NCBI GenBank assembly: GCA_037043235.1
Contig: JAWRVZ010000102.1
Span: forward strand, 887,501 to 951,500
Origin: Rhodeus uyekii
Taxonomy: Eukaryota; Chordata; Actinopteri; Cypriniformes; Acheilognathidae
Direction: 5' to 3'
Length of the DNA stretch: 64,000 nt
A program made the position numbers and the translations under genes. Positions 23,601 through 29,945 of this stretch are shown here, one piece after another (the stretch's first letter is position 1; every line of letters begins with the position of its first letter). The notes beneath the pieces are model-generated. The model had not been told where the DNA came from. It searched no databases and saw only the letters and a program-made list of their open reading frames with translations.

Positions 23601-26600
23601 TTGGGATACGATCTGTTTCAAAGTCAACATTCTGAACTTCAGGCGCCTGACAGTCTTGTTCAACAGGCGAAGGTCTAGAATAGGACGCATACCTCCATCC
23701 TTCTTCGGAACTATGAAGTAGCGGCTGTAAAAGCCCGAATCTGTGGCTGAGAGAGGTACATACTCTATGGCCTCTTTCCTCAGCAATGATTCGACTTCTT
23801 GTTCCAAAACCCGAGCCTGCCCAGGGTCTACCTCTGTCCGAAGAACCCCCGCGAACTTGGGAGGGTTCGACCGAAACTGGATAGTGTAACCCACATGAAT
23901 AGTGCGCAGGACCCACTGAGAAATGCCTGGCAGACGTGTCCACGCCGCCAGGAACTCTACTAGGGGTACCAGTCTCTCGAGACCAGTCTCTGTTCGGGTT
24001 TCCACTCCAGGCCGCTGGACCTGGAGTGGATGCTCTAGGACCCTCCTTAGAGGGGGCAATCTGCCCAGTGCACCCTGCCGGGGTGACAACTGGGGTAGAC
24101 CACCTGGTCCCTGATCGGACTGGCTCTCTCGAGAAACCAGATCCACAGGGGCCACCGCAGGGCGTTGGCAGGCTGGTGGACCAACGGGGGGCTCCCTGCG
24201 AGGCCTGACACCATGAATGTCAGGGCCTCTTACTTTTAGCCTTCTTGCCCTGCAGAACGACCCTCAGGTCGGTCTGCCGGCCAGAAGGCTGAGGCTGAGG
24301 TTGCTGACCCGAAGCCCTCCCCTTCTTTTTCGGGGGGGGCTGACGAGTCGCAACACTCAGCTTCTGCCCAGCGCGGTATGAGGAGGTACTGGGCTGAGGA
24401 TGGAACGCTGCTCTTGCTTGCGAACCTTGAGGGCGGCGTGGAAGGATCTTTTTGAACGCCGCCTCCTGCTTAGCAGCCTCCTGAAACCTCTCGACGGCTA
24501 GCTTAACCGCATCGCCGAAGAGGCCAGGAGGCGTCAGAGGGGCGTCCAGGAGGATGTTCTTATCCTTTTGGCTGAGGGTAGTCAGATTCAGCCACAAATG
24601 TCTCTCCGTAGCTACTAGGGCTGCCATAGATCGGCCAATAGAGGCGGCCGTCTCCCTAGCAGCCCGGAGAGAAAGATCCGTCGCCCTCCGCAGTTCTGCG
24701 ACTGCTTCTGGCCCAATACCTCCCTCCTCGTCAAGATCTGCGAGGAGTTCCGCCTGGTAGGCCTGCAGCATGGAAGAGGTGTGGAGGCATGCTGCAGCCT
24801 GACCAGCCGATGAGTAAGCTCGCCCCACCAACGATGACGTAACCCTGAGAGGTTTGGTGGGGAGCACCGGTGCCTTTAGGGGCTGCGGTGAGTGAGGAGC
24901 CAAATGATTAGCCAAGGACTCCTCTACTCTAGGCATTGCCCCGTATCCGCGATCTTTAGCTCCCACTAGGGAGGCATAAACAGCGGTCTCGCTGTTATGC
25001 ACCCTGTGGGAGGCGGGCCTATTCCAGGACCTCGACACCTCAGTGTGGAGGTCGGGGAAGAAAGGCAGACACCGGCGCTGAGGTGGTGCTCTGGACGGCA
25101 AAAAGCGCTCGTCCAGCCTGCTCTTTGGACGAGCATGCGTCCGCTCAGCCGGCCACTCGAGGCCCAGCCTAGCGGTGGCGCGAGTCACCACCTCCAGCAA
25201 CTCATCTGACGCTGGTGAGGGGGCTGGCGGAACCTCCTCATCAGCGTCGATACTAACAACATCCAGTTCCTCGGAACTGGATAGCTGCAGTATCGCCTCG
25301 TCAGGGTCGGAAGAAACCGCCACAGGGCGTGCTTCCGGCTCCCTAACGGGGCTAGATCTGCCAGGTAAAGGCGGAGAAAAGGCAAAGCCCGTCTCCGACC
25401 CCTCTGATAGATCCATCTGCGACCCCCATGATCGCAGCCGCCGCTGGGCCTCAGCCGCAGCGGGACCGGAACCACGAGGGCCGCTAGCCCGGGCAGTTTC
25501 CTCGAAAACTGCCAGGCGGGATCGGAGTGTTCGCAAACTCATTTGCAAACAGTCTGCACAATCAGTGCCCTCGAGCGCTGATCGTGCATGCTCCTCTCCC
25601 ATGCAAGCTACACATAAGGCGTGTGTATCCCTTCCCGAAAGAAACCGGGGACAAGGGGTAACACAGCGCCGAAAAACTTGCTCCGCCATTTTTTTTTTTT
25701 TTTTCCAAACACTCCAACAGACACACAGTGAAATCCCTTTTCTTTTAAACTAGACTTGGGCTGAATCACACACAGGTCTGCAATACACACACACGTTGAG
25801 CTTAGAGCGCTGTGAAGACACTGAAAGCTAACCCGCTTCCGGGTCGTGACGTGCCTTTATACTCCCGGGTCATGACGTGATGACGTCATCACGGCGACGT
25901 ACACTCCCGCACCTGAGTTTGATTGTGCTTCAAGAGACATATAAACTGAAAGGTTCCCAATCGCGTCTCGACGCAGTGCGAGTTCCCTTGACAGGGAAAT
26001 ATGCATTCCTCATGTTATGTAGTTTTTAATCAAGTGACACTTACCATCCTTGCACTGAGGGCAGCATTTCCCTTTCTGATAGACTGGATTAACACATGGT
26101 GGAGGGGCACAGTCTGCTACCTGACAGCGGGCAATGCCATCGCTATAACAGGTACACTGCTCACATGCTGAGGGCTGTAAATCAAGTGCAAATCATCAGT
26201 TGAAAATAGGTTATCAATTGATGCAATTCCATAAAAAGACATGTGTTACTCTATTCTTTCAAAAGGCTTTTTAAACTGAACCTGCAGGAGTATTAAATCA
26301 CTCCCTTGTATCCATAATGCAGATATTGTGCCAATGCTGTAGTGCGATTTAACGTCCTACAATCTGAAGAATGTGATCAAATTCCACTCCCACATGGCTG
26401 TTTAAGTGGGAGCCGCATTACCACCTGTGGTTTAGACAGTACTGGAGGTTGGGTTAAATGGACTGGAAGAAAATGATGTCAGCTCAGGCAAAGTGTATTC
26501 CTTGGAGTCTGTCAGAAGGCTTCAATTTTCCCCTCAGGGATTCCCCATTAGCCATAATAACCAAATCAAGGAGATAATGAAGCACATATAAGCCCCACTT

Positions 26601-28712
26601 CTTCCAAGCCTGTGCCACCAGAGATATTTCATTCTTCAGTTCCTTAAACAGAGTATTAAATTGCCCTTTGTGAATTCAGTCTACTGTATATCAGATTTGT
26701 TCTTCACCTCGACTCAGAGCAAAATAAAAATACTGTTTTGGCTTTTAACTTGCACAAGGAATTCATAAATGGATATGTTGGAATGGACTCAAATCATACA
26801 ATTATCTTTCATAAATAAAGGGTTGCTTTTGTTTTGAGTTACAAATAAAAAATAAAAGGTACATTCAACCTATATTACAAAGTGGCAAAATCAGTGCTAG
26901 TTTTGTTGTAGAAAATTAACTTAGTGATCTTAGACTTAAATAGAAATGTCTGTTTCTACGGACACAGATTTAATGTATGTTTTTTTGTCCGTGAATGAAA
27001 TCATTCTCCCTTTGAGCAGCATTTCATTAGATGGACCCCAGGAGCTGAACATGTTGCATCAACGTCCCCTTTCACTGAATGACCTGCTGATTTGAACATG
27101 AAGCGTTGGCCGAGACTCGCCGTTTGCGTACCTACAGATTTCTCAGCACAGCAGATCCTTCTTAAGAAACTTAAGAAGAGGGGGAGTAGAATAGGTGAAA
27201 TGTTAGGTGGCCTGTGGAATTTTTAACCTGTTCGCACATTAATTTATAATATTCTCCCAAAGTTTATAATAACCCCCCCTCGCTCTCATTATTTCCATGG
27301 CGACGCATCATGCTTTTCACGTGACACCCCGCAGCCACAAAAGCGCTGTATGACAGATGTATTGCTTTTATTTCCTTTTTTATTCAAAATTTTCACAAAC
27401 TTGTTGGCTATGTCATCAACTACCCGATATTCTGATTCTCAAATACATAGAAAAATATTTTGTAGTTTAAAAACCTTTGTAATGGTCATGTTAGCTTATC
27501 TGTGTTGCGCGATGGGTGCCGCCATGCTAGTTTGTGCCACAATTCAGAGAATCTGATCTGGTTTTATACTGTAACACACAATTTCATTCATATGTCCCGA
27601 AATACATGGCAGTAAGTGGCCGGTGAGGTGGGAGAAGAATAGGGTGAACTTTATATTTCCTACACAATGTGTATGTGATATGAATAAATCATCTCTTCAA
27701 GTTTATAATTGAACGGATTGTTATTTCCGCTTCCATGGACATCAGTGTACTTTATATTTTTCAAGCTATAAATGTACTGTTTTGCTAGTACTTATGAATA
27801 TTTAAATATCTGAAACATAAAACATATGTTGCACTGATTTTGCCACTTTGTAATATAGGTTGAATGTACCTTTTATTTTTATTTGTAACTCAAAACAAAA
27901 GCAACCCTTTATTTATGAAAGATAATTGTATGATTTGAGTCTATTCCAACATATCCATTTATGAATTAATTGTGCAAGTTAAAACACGATGTGGTTGAGT
28001 GCATCAATCCCTGTATCTTCTCCAGCCAACCTGAGAAAACACGCTTGAATTGAAGTGAACGGCTAAGTTGATCATGTGACACACAGAACGTTCTAATTAT
28101 ACCGATGGGATCTTATGCGTCAAAACATTGAAAAAGGGGCCGTTCACTCATCGTAAAACAATTATTACCTATGGAACTCCTATTGTTAAACTGTTTTATT
28201 TGATCACTAATATGTTACATTTCAAAATGAATACATATCAGGTGTTTAAACTGCATGCAGTTAATCAACTTAAAAGTGAAAAAGCAACACTACGTTTATT
28301 ATTATTTTTAAATCTTTCTATATGTGTCCCGTGTATCTAGTCTGACATTGAAGCTCACCTGAAATTGTTGGCCCAGATCATAGACCTCTCCCCCGTATTC
28401 GCAGCCGATCTTCTCGCATCTCGGACAGCAGTCTGTCGGATAATGGCTGACATGGATACAGGCGGCGGGTAGGGATGTGCACTCGGTCCGCGCGCAAGAA
28501 GACCCGTCTGTTGTACATTCGCATTGAGTACAATGATCCGAGTCTAAAAAGTACCATTCGCCCACATAATAAACACTGCCGTTCGCCTCGCAGGTCGTCT
28601 CCTGTTGTCCAGCGACCGAAAAAGCCACAGCACACTGTCCGCAGATCAACAGGGTAAACCAGACATGAAGAAAACTCACCGGGGAACCCCAGAGTACAGC
28701 CATGCCCATCAC
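17506..28712 (-). CDS. Secreted VWC-domain protein, Brorin (VWC2/VWC2L) family, whole gene
   Basis: Three coding exons (28712-28359, 26174-26045, 17687-17506) join in frame, with phase 0 and phase 1 introns, to give a 221-residue protein. Human VWC2L is 222 residues. Residues 1-31 form a hydrophobic signal peptide. Cysteines from 41 to 99, including C-x2-C-x-C and CC-x2-C motifs, form a first von Willebrand C domain. A second runs from Cys104 to the CCPQC motif in exon 2, and a partial third module fills exon 3. Brorin-family proteins are secreted, act as BMP antagonists, and associate with synaptic AMPA receptors; that function is inferred by family only. I cannot tell which paralogue this is. 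The human B4GALT2-CCDC24 interval, as I know it, has no such gene. The 8.4-kb second intron carries the DIRS element. Confidence 0.85.
18120..18860 (-). mobile_element. Tc1-like transposon remnant, split by a hAT MITE
   Basis: Plus-strand segments 'catgctccctcccaacca', 'ttctttcagaatttgagc', 'gatgaatcttggcattgtca' and 'tcctggaatatggtcatg' are the complement of a fish Tc1-family transposase region. The sequence resumes after the inserted element (18471-18749) with 'agctacacactccatcag' and 'gaactgttgccaaacatg'. The frame is broken, so it is a relic. Confidence 0.6.
18471..18749. mobile_element. Non-autonomous hAT element (MITE), 279 bp
   Basis: Perfect terminal inverted repeats CAGTGGTCCCCAACC / GGTTGGGGACCACTG. 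They are flanked by identical 8-bp target duplications GTTTAAGG (18463-18470 and 18750-18757), diagnostic of hAT transposition. The interior holds a run of 24 consecutive C (18625-18648) and no coding frame. It is nested in the Tc1-like remnant. Confidence 0.9.
18863..19482 (+). mobile_element. Tigger/pogo-like transposon remnant
   Basis: Starts 'TA|CAGTGGAACCCACTTATC'. The right end, reverse-complemented, reads 'cagaacccggttatgtcgac', an imperfect inverted repeat. A plus-strand frame at 18962-19183 includes EFPDYIDIDKNVVTD, resembling the acidic C-terminal part of pogo/Tigger transposases. Most of the transposase is missing. Confidence 0.45.
20736..20890 (+). repeat. DIRS left inverted terminal repeat
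   Basis: 155 bp beginning 'cactgcgtcgagacgcg', matching the reverse complement of 25824-25978. It includes the internal palindrome-like 'gtgatgacgtcatcac'. The outer extension 20689-20735 is unique to this side. Confidence 0.9.
20937..21038. repeat. DIRS internal complementary region
   Basis: Bases 20937-20992 are the reverse complement of the left outer edge (20689-20744), and 20993-21038 of the right outer edge (25953-25998). The two halves abut at 'gagacg|ttccctg'. This is the template thought to let DIRS elements rebuild circular DNA ends during replication. Confidence 0.9.
21094..23943 (-). CDS. DIRS tyrosine recombinase (open frame of 949 codons; domain in the last third)
   Basis: The recombinase domain lies at about residues 621-940 (nucleotides about 22083-21120). 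The catalytic set is visible: Arg770 (SSLKRIGD), His899-x-x-Arg902 (HSTRS), Trp925 in the His/Trp position (AAGWSS) and nucleophile Tyr935 (FIRFYQ). This enzyme would integrate the circular DNA intermediate, replacing the DDE integrase of LTR elements. The first ~617 codons run in another frame over the RT-RNase H gene and look like overlap sequence, not a domain. The true translation start is unclear, because no Met lies close before the domain. Overlap of RT and recombinase frames is known in DIRS elements. Confidence 0.88.
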   Translation of the reverse strand: MDTSARHFSVGPAHYSCGLHYPVSVEPSQVRGGSSDRGRPWAGSGFGTRSRIIAEERGHRVCTSLSHRFGLLQPLLHSSEEGWRYASYSRPSPVEQDCQAPEVQNVDFETDRIPNQVRGLVCDDRSQRRIFPYLHPSSTSEVSQVRLWGQGLPIPSTSIRPSAIPSHLHQMHGRSARPAAVHWYPCTELHRRLVDFGSDTRISGPASRCRTRAYEGAGAETQCQEEYPLSCAEDNLPRRCLGLGVNVCTAIPRAHCRRSVLSPGYQARPAAHCQALPESAGAHGGSVQCYPTRPAPHETPAVVAEDQRVFPEGQPLPSDQGVKALPSSLASVEAELVFVPEARTGSYLSPRHAVDRCVPRGLGGGPEGPLGQGSMGRAPPLLAYQRLGDDGCPDGATGVSPRPQRPSCSSTDRQYVGGLLHKSPGRSPVSSTFQVGDQDPPLGPEGTALSSSGIYPGGPEPGGRLPVEAGAEARGMATPHSGGGADLGEIRPGSSGSVCVSRDDSLPTLVLPLSSSASRPGRHEARVAKSTPVCLSPRSSAPRGSGEGSPGEGPSHSSCPALAGQGVVFGPGVPPRRHSVGDSGQEGPPVPGSGEDFPSSPRTVETVGLAPEGAQLIESGLSAEVVETILHSRAPSTRKLYAQKWKIFTSWCCEKQLNPVTCQVGTVLEFLQERFAAGLSPSTLKVYVAAIAAYHVPLSGASLGRDPLIVRFLRGTQRLRPVVRSRVPPWDLSLVLQALSQAPFEPLDEISDKHLTLKTLFLLAISSLKRIGDMQALSVAPSCLEFAPGLAKAFLYPKPGYVPKVLSSPMRHIVLQALCPPPFTDHDQELKNRVCPVRALDAYVHRTATWRRSDQIFVCFGAPRGSPASKPTMSRWISESISLAYELAGQQCPLSVRAHSTRSMAASKTFFAGASLADICDAAGWSSPHTFIRFYQLDLNPALGSLALS
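22092..24155 (-). CDS. DIRS reverse transcriptase-RNase H (687 aa)
   Basis: Reverse transcriptase motifs occur in order: FIVPKKDGGMRPILD (147-161), VTIDLKDAYFH (193-203) with a catalytic Asp, VLPFGLALSP (227-236), and YIDD (260-263). RNase H follows with Asp427 (LSTDAS), Glu459 (NALEMMA), Asp484 (RTDNTS) and Asp535 (GADFLSR), so the catalytic set is complete. The C-terminal part (QVDLFASRE at 565-573, APRWPGRVWFSD at 630-641, HPHPELWKLWVWPL) is the conserved region of DIRS pol that follows RNase H, where a methyltransferase-like domain is described in the family; I cannot verify that activity. The frame overlaps the recombinase ORF for about 1.85 kb on the same strand. No stop or frameshift is seen. 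Confidence 0.93.
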   Translation of the reverse strand: MAPVDLVSRESQSDQGPGGLPQLSPRQGALGRLPPLRRVLEHPLQVQRPGVETRTETGLERLVPLVEFLAAWTRLPGISQWVLRTIHVGYTIQFRSNPPKFAGVLRTEVDPGQARVLEQEVESLLRKEAIEYVPLSATDSGFYSRYFIVPKKDGGMRPILDLRLLNKTVRRLKFRMLTLKQIVSQIKSEDWFVTIDLKDAYFHISILPQHRKFLRFAFGGKAYQYRVLPFGLALSPRTFTKCMDAALAPLRSTGIRVLNYIDDWLILAQTQELAVRHRDVVLAHMKELGLRLNAKKSILSPVQRTTFLGVVWDSASMSARLSPVRIAAVLSLVQDIKLGQLLTVKHFQRVLGLMAAASSVIPLGLLHMRPLQWWLKTRGFSPRGNPFRLIKVSRRCLRALHPWKQNWFLSQKLALGAICHRVMLSTDASRAGWGAVLRDRSARGLWDGHHLSWHINALEMMAVRMALRAFLPDLRGRHVVVRTDNTSVVSYINHQGGLRSRRLSKLAIRILLWAQRELLSLRAVYIPGAQNLGADFLSRQGPRPGEWRLHTQVVEQIWERFGQAQVDLFASRETTHCPLWFSLYLPAPLGLDAMRQGWPNLPLYAFPPVALLPGVLEKVRREKVRLTLVAPRWPGRVWFSDLVSLLDGTPWEIPVRRDLLSQAQGRIFHPHPELWKLWVWPLRGPSS
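24220..25689 (-). CDS. DIRS ORF1, gag-like protein (489 aa)
   Basis: Position equals the DIRS first ORF, presumed to be the nucleic-acid-binding capsid-like protein. The N-terminus has a cluster of Cys/His (C9, C13, C26, C29, H34, C44, C47) that could form a zinc-binding module. The middle is acidic and Ser/Pro-rich, and the C-terminus is strongly basic and Gln/Pro-rich, ending KKAKSKRP, which would suit RNA binding. An A-rich tract lies just before the ATG on the coding strand. ORF2 follows after 64 bp. Function is inferred from position and composition; no catalytic motif is expected. Confidence 0.75.
   Translation of the reverse strand: MAEQVFRRCVTPCPRFLSGRDTHALCVACMGEEHARSALEGTDCADCLQMSLRTLRSRLAVFEETARASGPRGSGPAAAEAQRRLRSWGSQMDLSEGSETGFAFSPPLPGRSSPVREPEARPVAVSSDPDEAILQLSSSEELDVVSIDADEEVPPAPSPASDELLEVVTRATARLGLEWPAERTHARPKSRLDERFLPSRAPPQRRCLPFFPDLHTEVSRSWNRPASHRVHNSETAVYASLVGAKDRGYGAMPRVEESLANHLAPHSPQPLKAPVLPTKPLRVTSSLVGRAYSSAGQAAACLHTSSMLQAYQAELLADLDEEGGIGPEAVAELRRATDLSLRAARETAASIGRSMAALVATERHLWLNLTTLSQKDKNILLDAPLTPPGLFGDAVKLAVERFQEAAKQEAAFKKILPRRPQGSQARAAFHPQPSTSSYRAGQKLSVATRQPPPKKKGRASGQQPQPQPSGRQTDLRVVLQGKKAKSKRP
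25824..25978 (-). repeat. DIRS right inverted terminal repeat
   Basis: Reverse-complement partner of 20736-20890. The outer extension 25979-25998 ('cgagttcccttgacagggaa') is unique to this side. It lies upstream of the element's ORFs, so it should contain the element's promoter. Confidence 0.9.
26045..26174 (-). CDS. VWC-domain protein, coding exon 2
   Basis: Acceptor ttacag, then PSACEQCTCYSDGIARCQ, VADCAPPPCVNPVYQ and KGKCCPQCKD plus one base of a Gly codon, donor ATG|gtaagt. It completes VWC module 2. The donor is only 46 bp from the end of the DIRS insertion in the following intron. Confidence 0.9.
26175..28358 (-). other. Intron 1 of the VWC-domain gene
   Basis: 2.2-kb intron holding the element with 154-bp inverted arms (26744-27984). 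The remaining sequence shows no ORF or motif I recognise. Confidence 0.7.
26744..27984. mobile_element. Non-autonomous DNA transposon with 154-bp inverted arms, 1241 bp
   Basis: The left arm 26744-26897 ('ttttaacttgcacaagg...gcaaaatcagtgc') is nearly the exact reverse complement of the right arm 27831-27984 ('gcactgattttgcc...ttgtgcaagttaaaa'). TTAA at each outer end would fit a piggyBac- or Kolobok-type TTAA target. Because TTAA is palindromic and lies within the arms, this is only suggestive. The ~930-bp centre is non-coding. Confidence 0.75.
28359..28712 (-). CDS. VWC-domain protein, coding exon 1
   Basis: Encodes residues 1-118, from MMGMAVLWGS through the first VWC module to YDLGQQFQ, then donor CAG|gtgagc. 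The first Met was chosen because a strong hydrophobic signal segment follows it; Met2 and Met4 are also possible. The upstream region (28713-29465) is shared with the divergent CCDC24 promoter. Confidence 0.88.
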
Positions 28713-29426
28713 CGAAAACTTCTCAGTCCCAAAACTAAACTTGCAAATGCACCATACATAAAAATTGCTCTCTTATTTTCAAGAACTTGCTATCGCACAC
28801 GTATGTTACTAAACTAGATCAAGTTGAAATATGCGACTCATGGTCAGAATGGGCTGTGCGCGCTTTAGAGGCATTTGCGCACAGGGAAACTTTTACGCCT
28901 CCTGGGTTATGTTTCAATCTACACGTGACAGCCGAATACCAGAATACTGATAGTCTGTATTTTTATTAGGCATTCGCTTTTACCGCTGTCTTGTGTGTCT
29001 GTTGAGAGTTTAAAATGGTCGTAATGTTTGCTTTTAAAGTCTAAGTTTGTTTATGCCATTGAACACTGCGCATTGTCCGGTCTTTTTGCTTTTAGAGGAG
29101 CACTCTACATGAAGTTATACATGCTAATGAATAAAAATAAAAGTTGATCACATTTCTTATAGTCATGTCCACGACAATAGACTTGTTTTGAACAAAATCT
29201 ACATCTGTTTGTTTGAGGTTCAAAGAAAAGTTATATATAACATTTATCTTTTATGTTATGAAAGTTAATGCTAAATCCTATATCCATGCGTAAAGTACAA
29301 CTCTTTACCAAATATTAAATATGAATATAATTCATTCACTGAAGAGAGAGAGAGAGAGATAGAGGTTATTTGTAATGCACACTGGGTTCGAACGAGTTAA
29401 TGAAGATCACTATCAAGAGTCCTTCA

Positions 29427-29434
29427 GCCAATCA
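29427..29434 (+). promoter_or_regulatory. CCAAT box
   Basis: GCCAATCA lies about 80 bp upstream of the candidate CCDC24 5' exon donor and 18 bp from the X-box-like site. The spacing fits a core-promoter position. Confidence 0.45.
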
Positions 29435-29451
29435 CATGACTGCTCACGTTT

Positions 29452-29465
29452 ATCTCCATAGAAAC
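29452..29465 (-). promoter_or_regulatory. X-box-like (RFX) motif
   Basis: The minus strand reads GTTTCTATGGAGAT, matching GYYNYY-N2-RRNRAC at every position except the last (T for C). X-boxes bound by RFX factors sit near ciliary gene promoters. This one lies just upstream of CCDC24. Confidence 0.45.
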
Positions 29466-29505
29466 AGGAATGTTTACAATGATACAGGAAGCTACGATTG
29501 TTTTG
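29466..29505 (+). other. Candidate 5' untranslated exon of CCDC24
   Basis: A good donor (TTTTG|gtgagt) at 29505/29506 can join the acceptor (ctttcacag) at 29739/29740. ATGs at 29470 and 29479 would be out of frame with the CCDC24 start after splicing, so they would act as upstream ORFs. The 5' limit is unknown. Confidence 0.4.
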
Positions 29506-29795
29506 GTGAGTATCCGCCTGTGTGAATTGGACTTGATCTAAAATGACTGTATATGTTTGTACAAATATATGATAGTTTAAATCTGTCTCCAATCTTGCTT
29601 GTTTTATTGTCGTAAACGTTTAAAGCCACCAAATATTAGTTTAACGTCTCATTGCTAAATTTAATCAATAAGAATAATGTCATTATTTACGCATTGTGTA
29701 TGTTTATCATGCTCTTTCACATGTTATGCTCTTTCACAGTTTATCACTGCCTTTGAATGCTGCATGAGATTTTCTATGTATTTTCTACGCACCGA

Positions 29796-29945
29796 ATGCA
29801 CTCCAGTGATGACATGGATAATTTCCAACGCCAACAATCTGTGTGGAATTTAGTGAAGGAAAATGTCCCCTGCTCTGAGCTTCCTGAGATCCGAGCACTA
29901 CTTGGAGACACATTGATTGATACACACGCAGAGTTGTATTCAGAG
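29796..29945 (+). CDS. ccdc24: CCDC24 coding exon 1
   Basis: Encodes 50 residues, MHSSDDMDNFQRQQSVWNLV through ENVPCSELPEIRALL to AELYSE, donor GAG|gtaaat, phase 0. The transcribed exon probably begins at 29740 after ctttcacag. Confidence 0.85.

Larger units (their letters stand above)
20689..25998 (-). mobile_element. DIRS-type tyrosine-recombinase retrotransposon, apparently complete
   Basis: This 5.3-kb element has all DIRS hallmarks on the minus strand. It has a gag-like ORF (25689-24220), an RT-RNase H ORF (24155-22092) and a tyrosine-recombinase ORF ending at 21094. It also has 155-bp inverted terminal repeats (20736-20890 and 25824-25978) with unequal outer extensions, and an internal complementary region (20937-21038) that joins the reverse complements of the two outer ends. 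DIRS elements insert by recombinase without target-site duplication, and none is seen. All three frames are open and the repeat arms look near-identical, which suggests a recent insertion. The block is clearly more GC-rich than the surrounding intron. It lies in intron 2 of the VWC gene in the same orientation. Confidence 0.93.
28713..29739. promoter_or_regulatory. Divergent promoter interval between the VWC-domain gene and CCDC24
   Basis: About 1 kb separates the VWC start codon (28712, minus) from the first CCDC24 coding exon (29740, plus). It holds a CCAAT box, an X-box-like motif and a plausible non-coding first exon for CCDC24, plus a GA repeat at 29345-29359. A promoter role is inferred from position and motifs. 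Confidence 0.5.

Noticed and set aside
21698..25753. Many additional long ORFs inside the DIRS element on both strands (for example 25175-25753 + and 22368-22757 +)
   Set aside because: They are alternative-frame shadows of the GC-rich gag and RT genes, with no domain signatures of their own.
29345..29360. GA repeat considered as a regulatory GAGA-type element
   Set aside because: Short simple repeat; similar runs occur elsewhere (46300) without promoter context.
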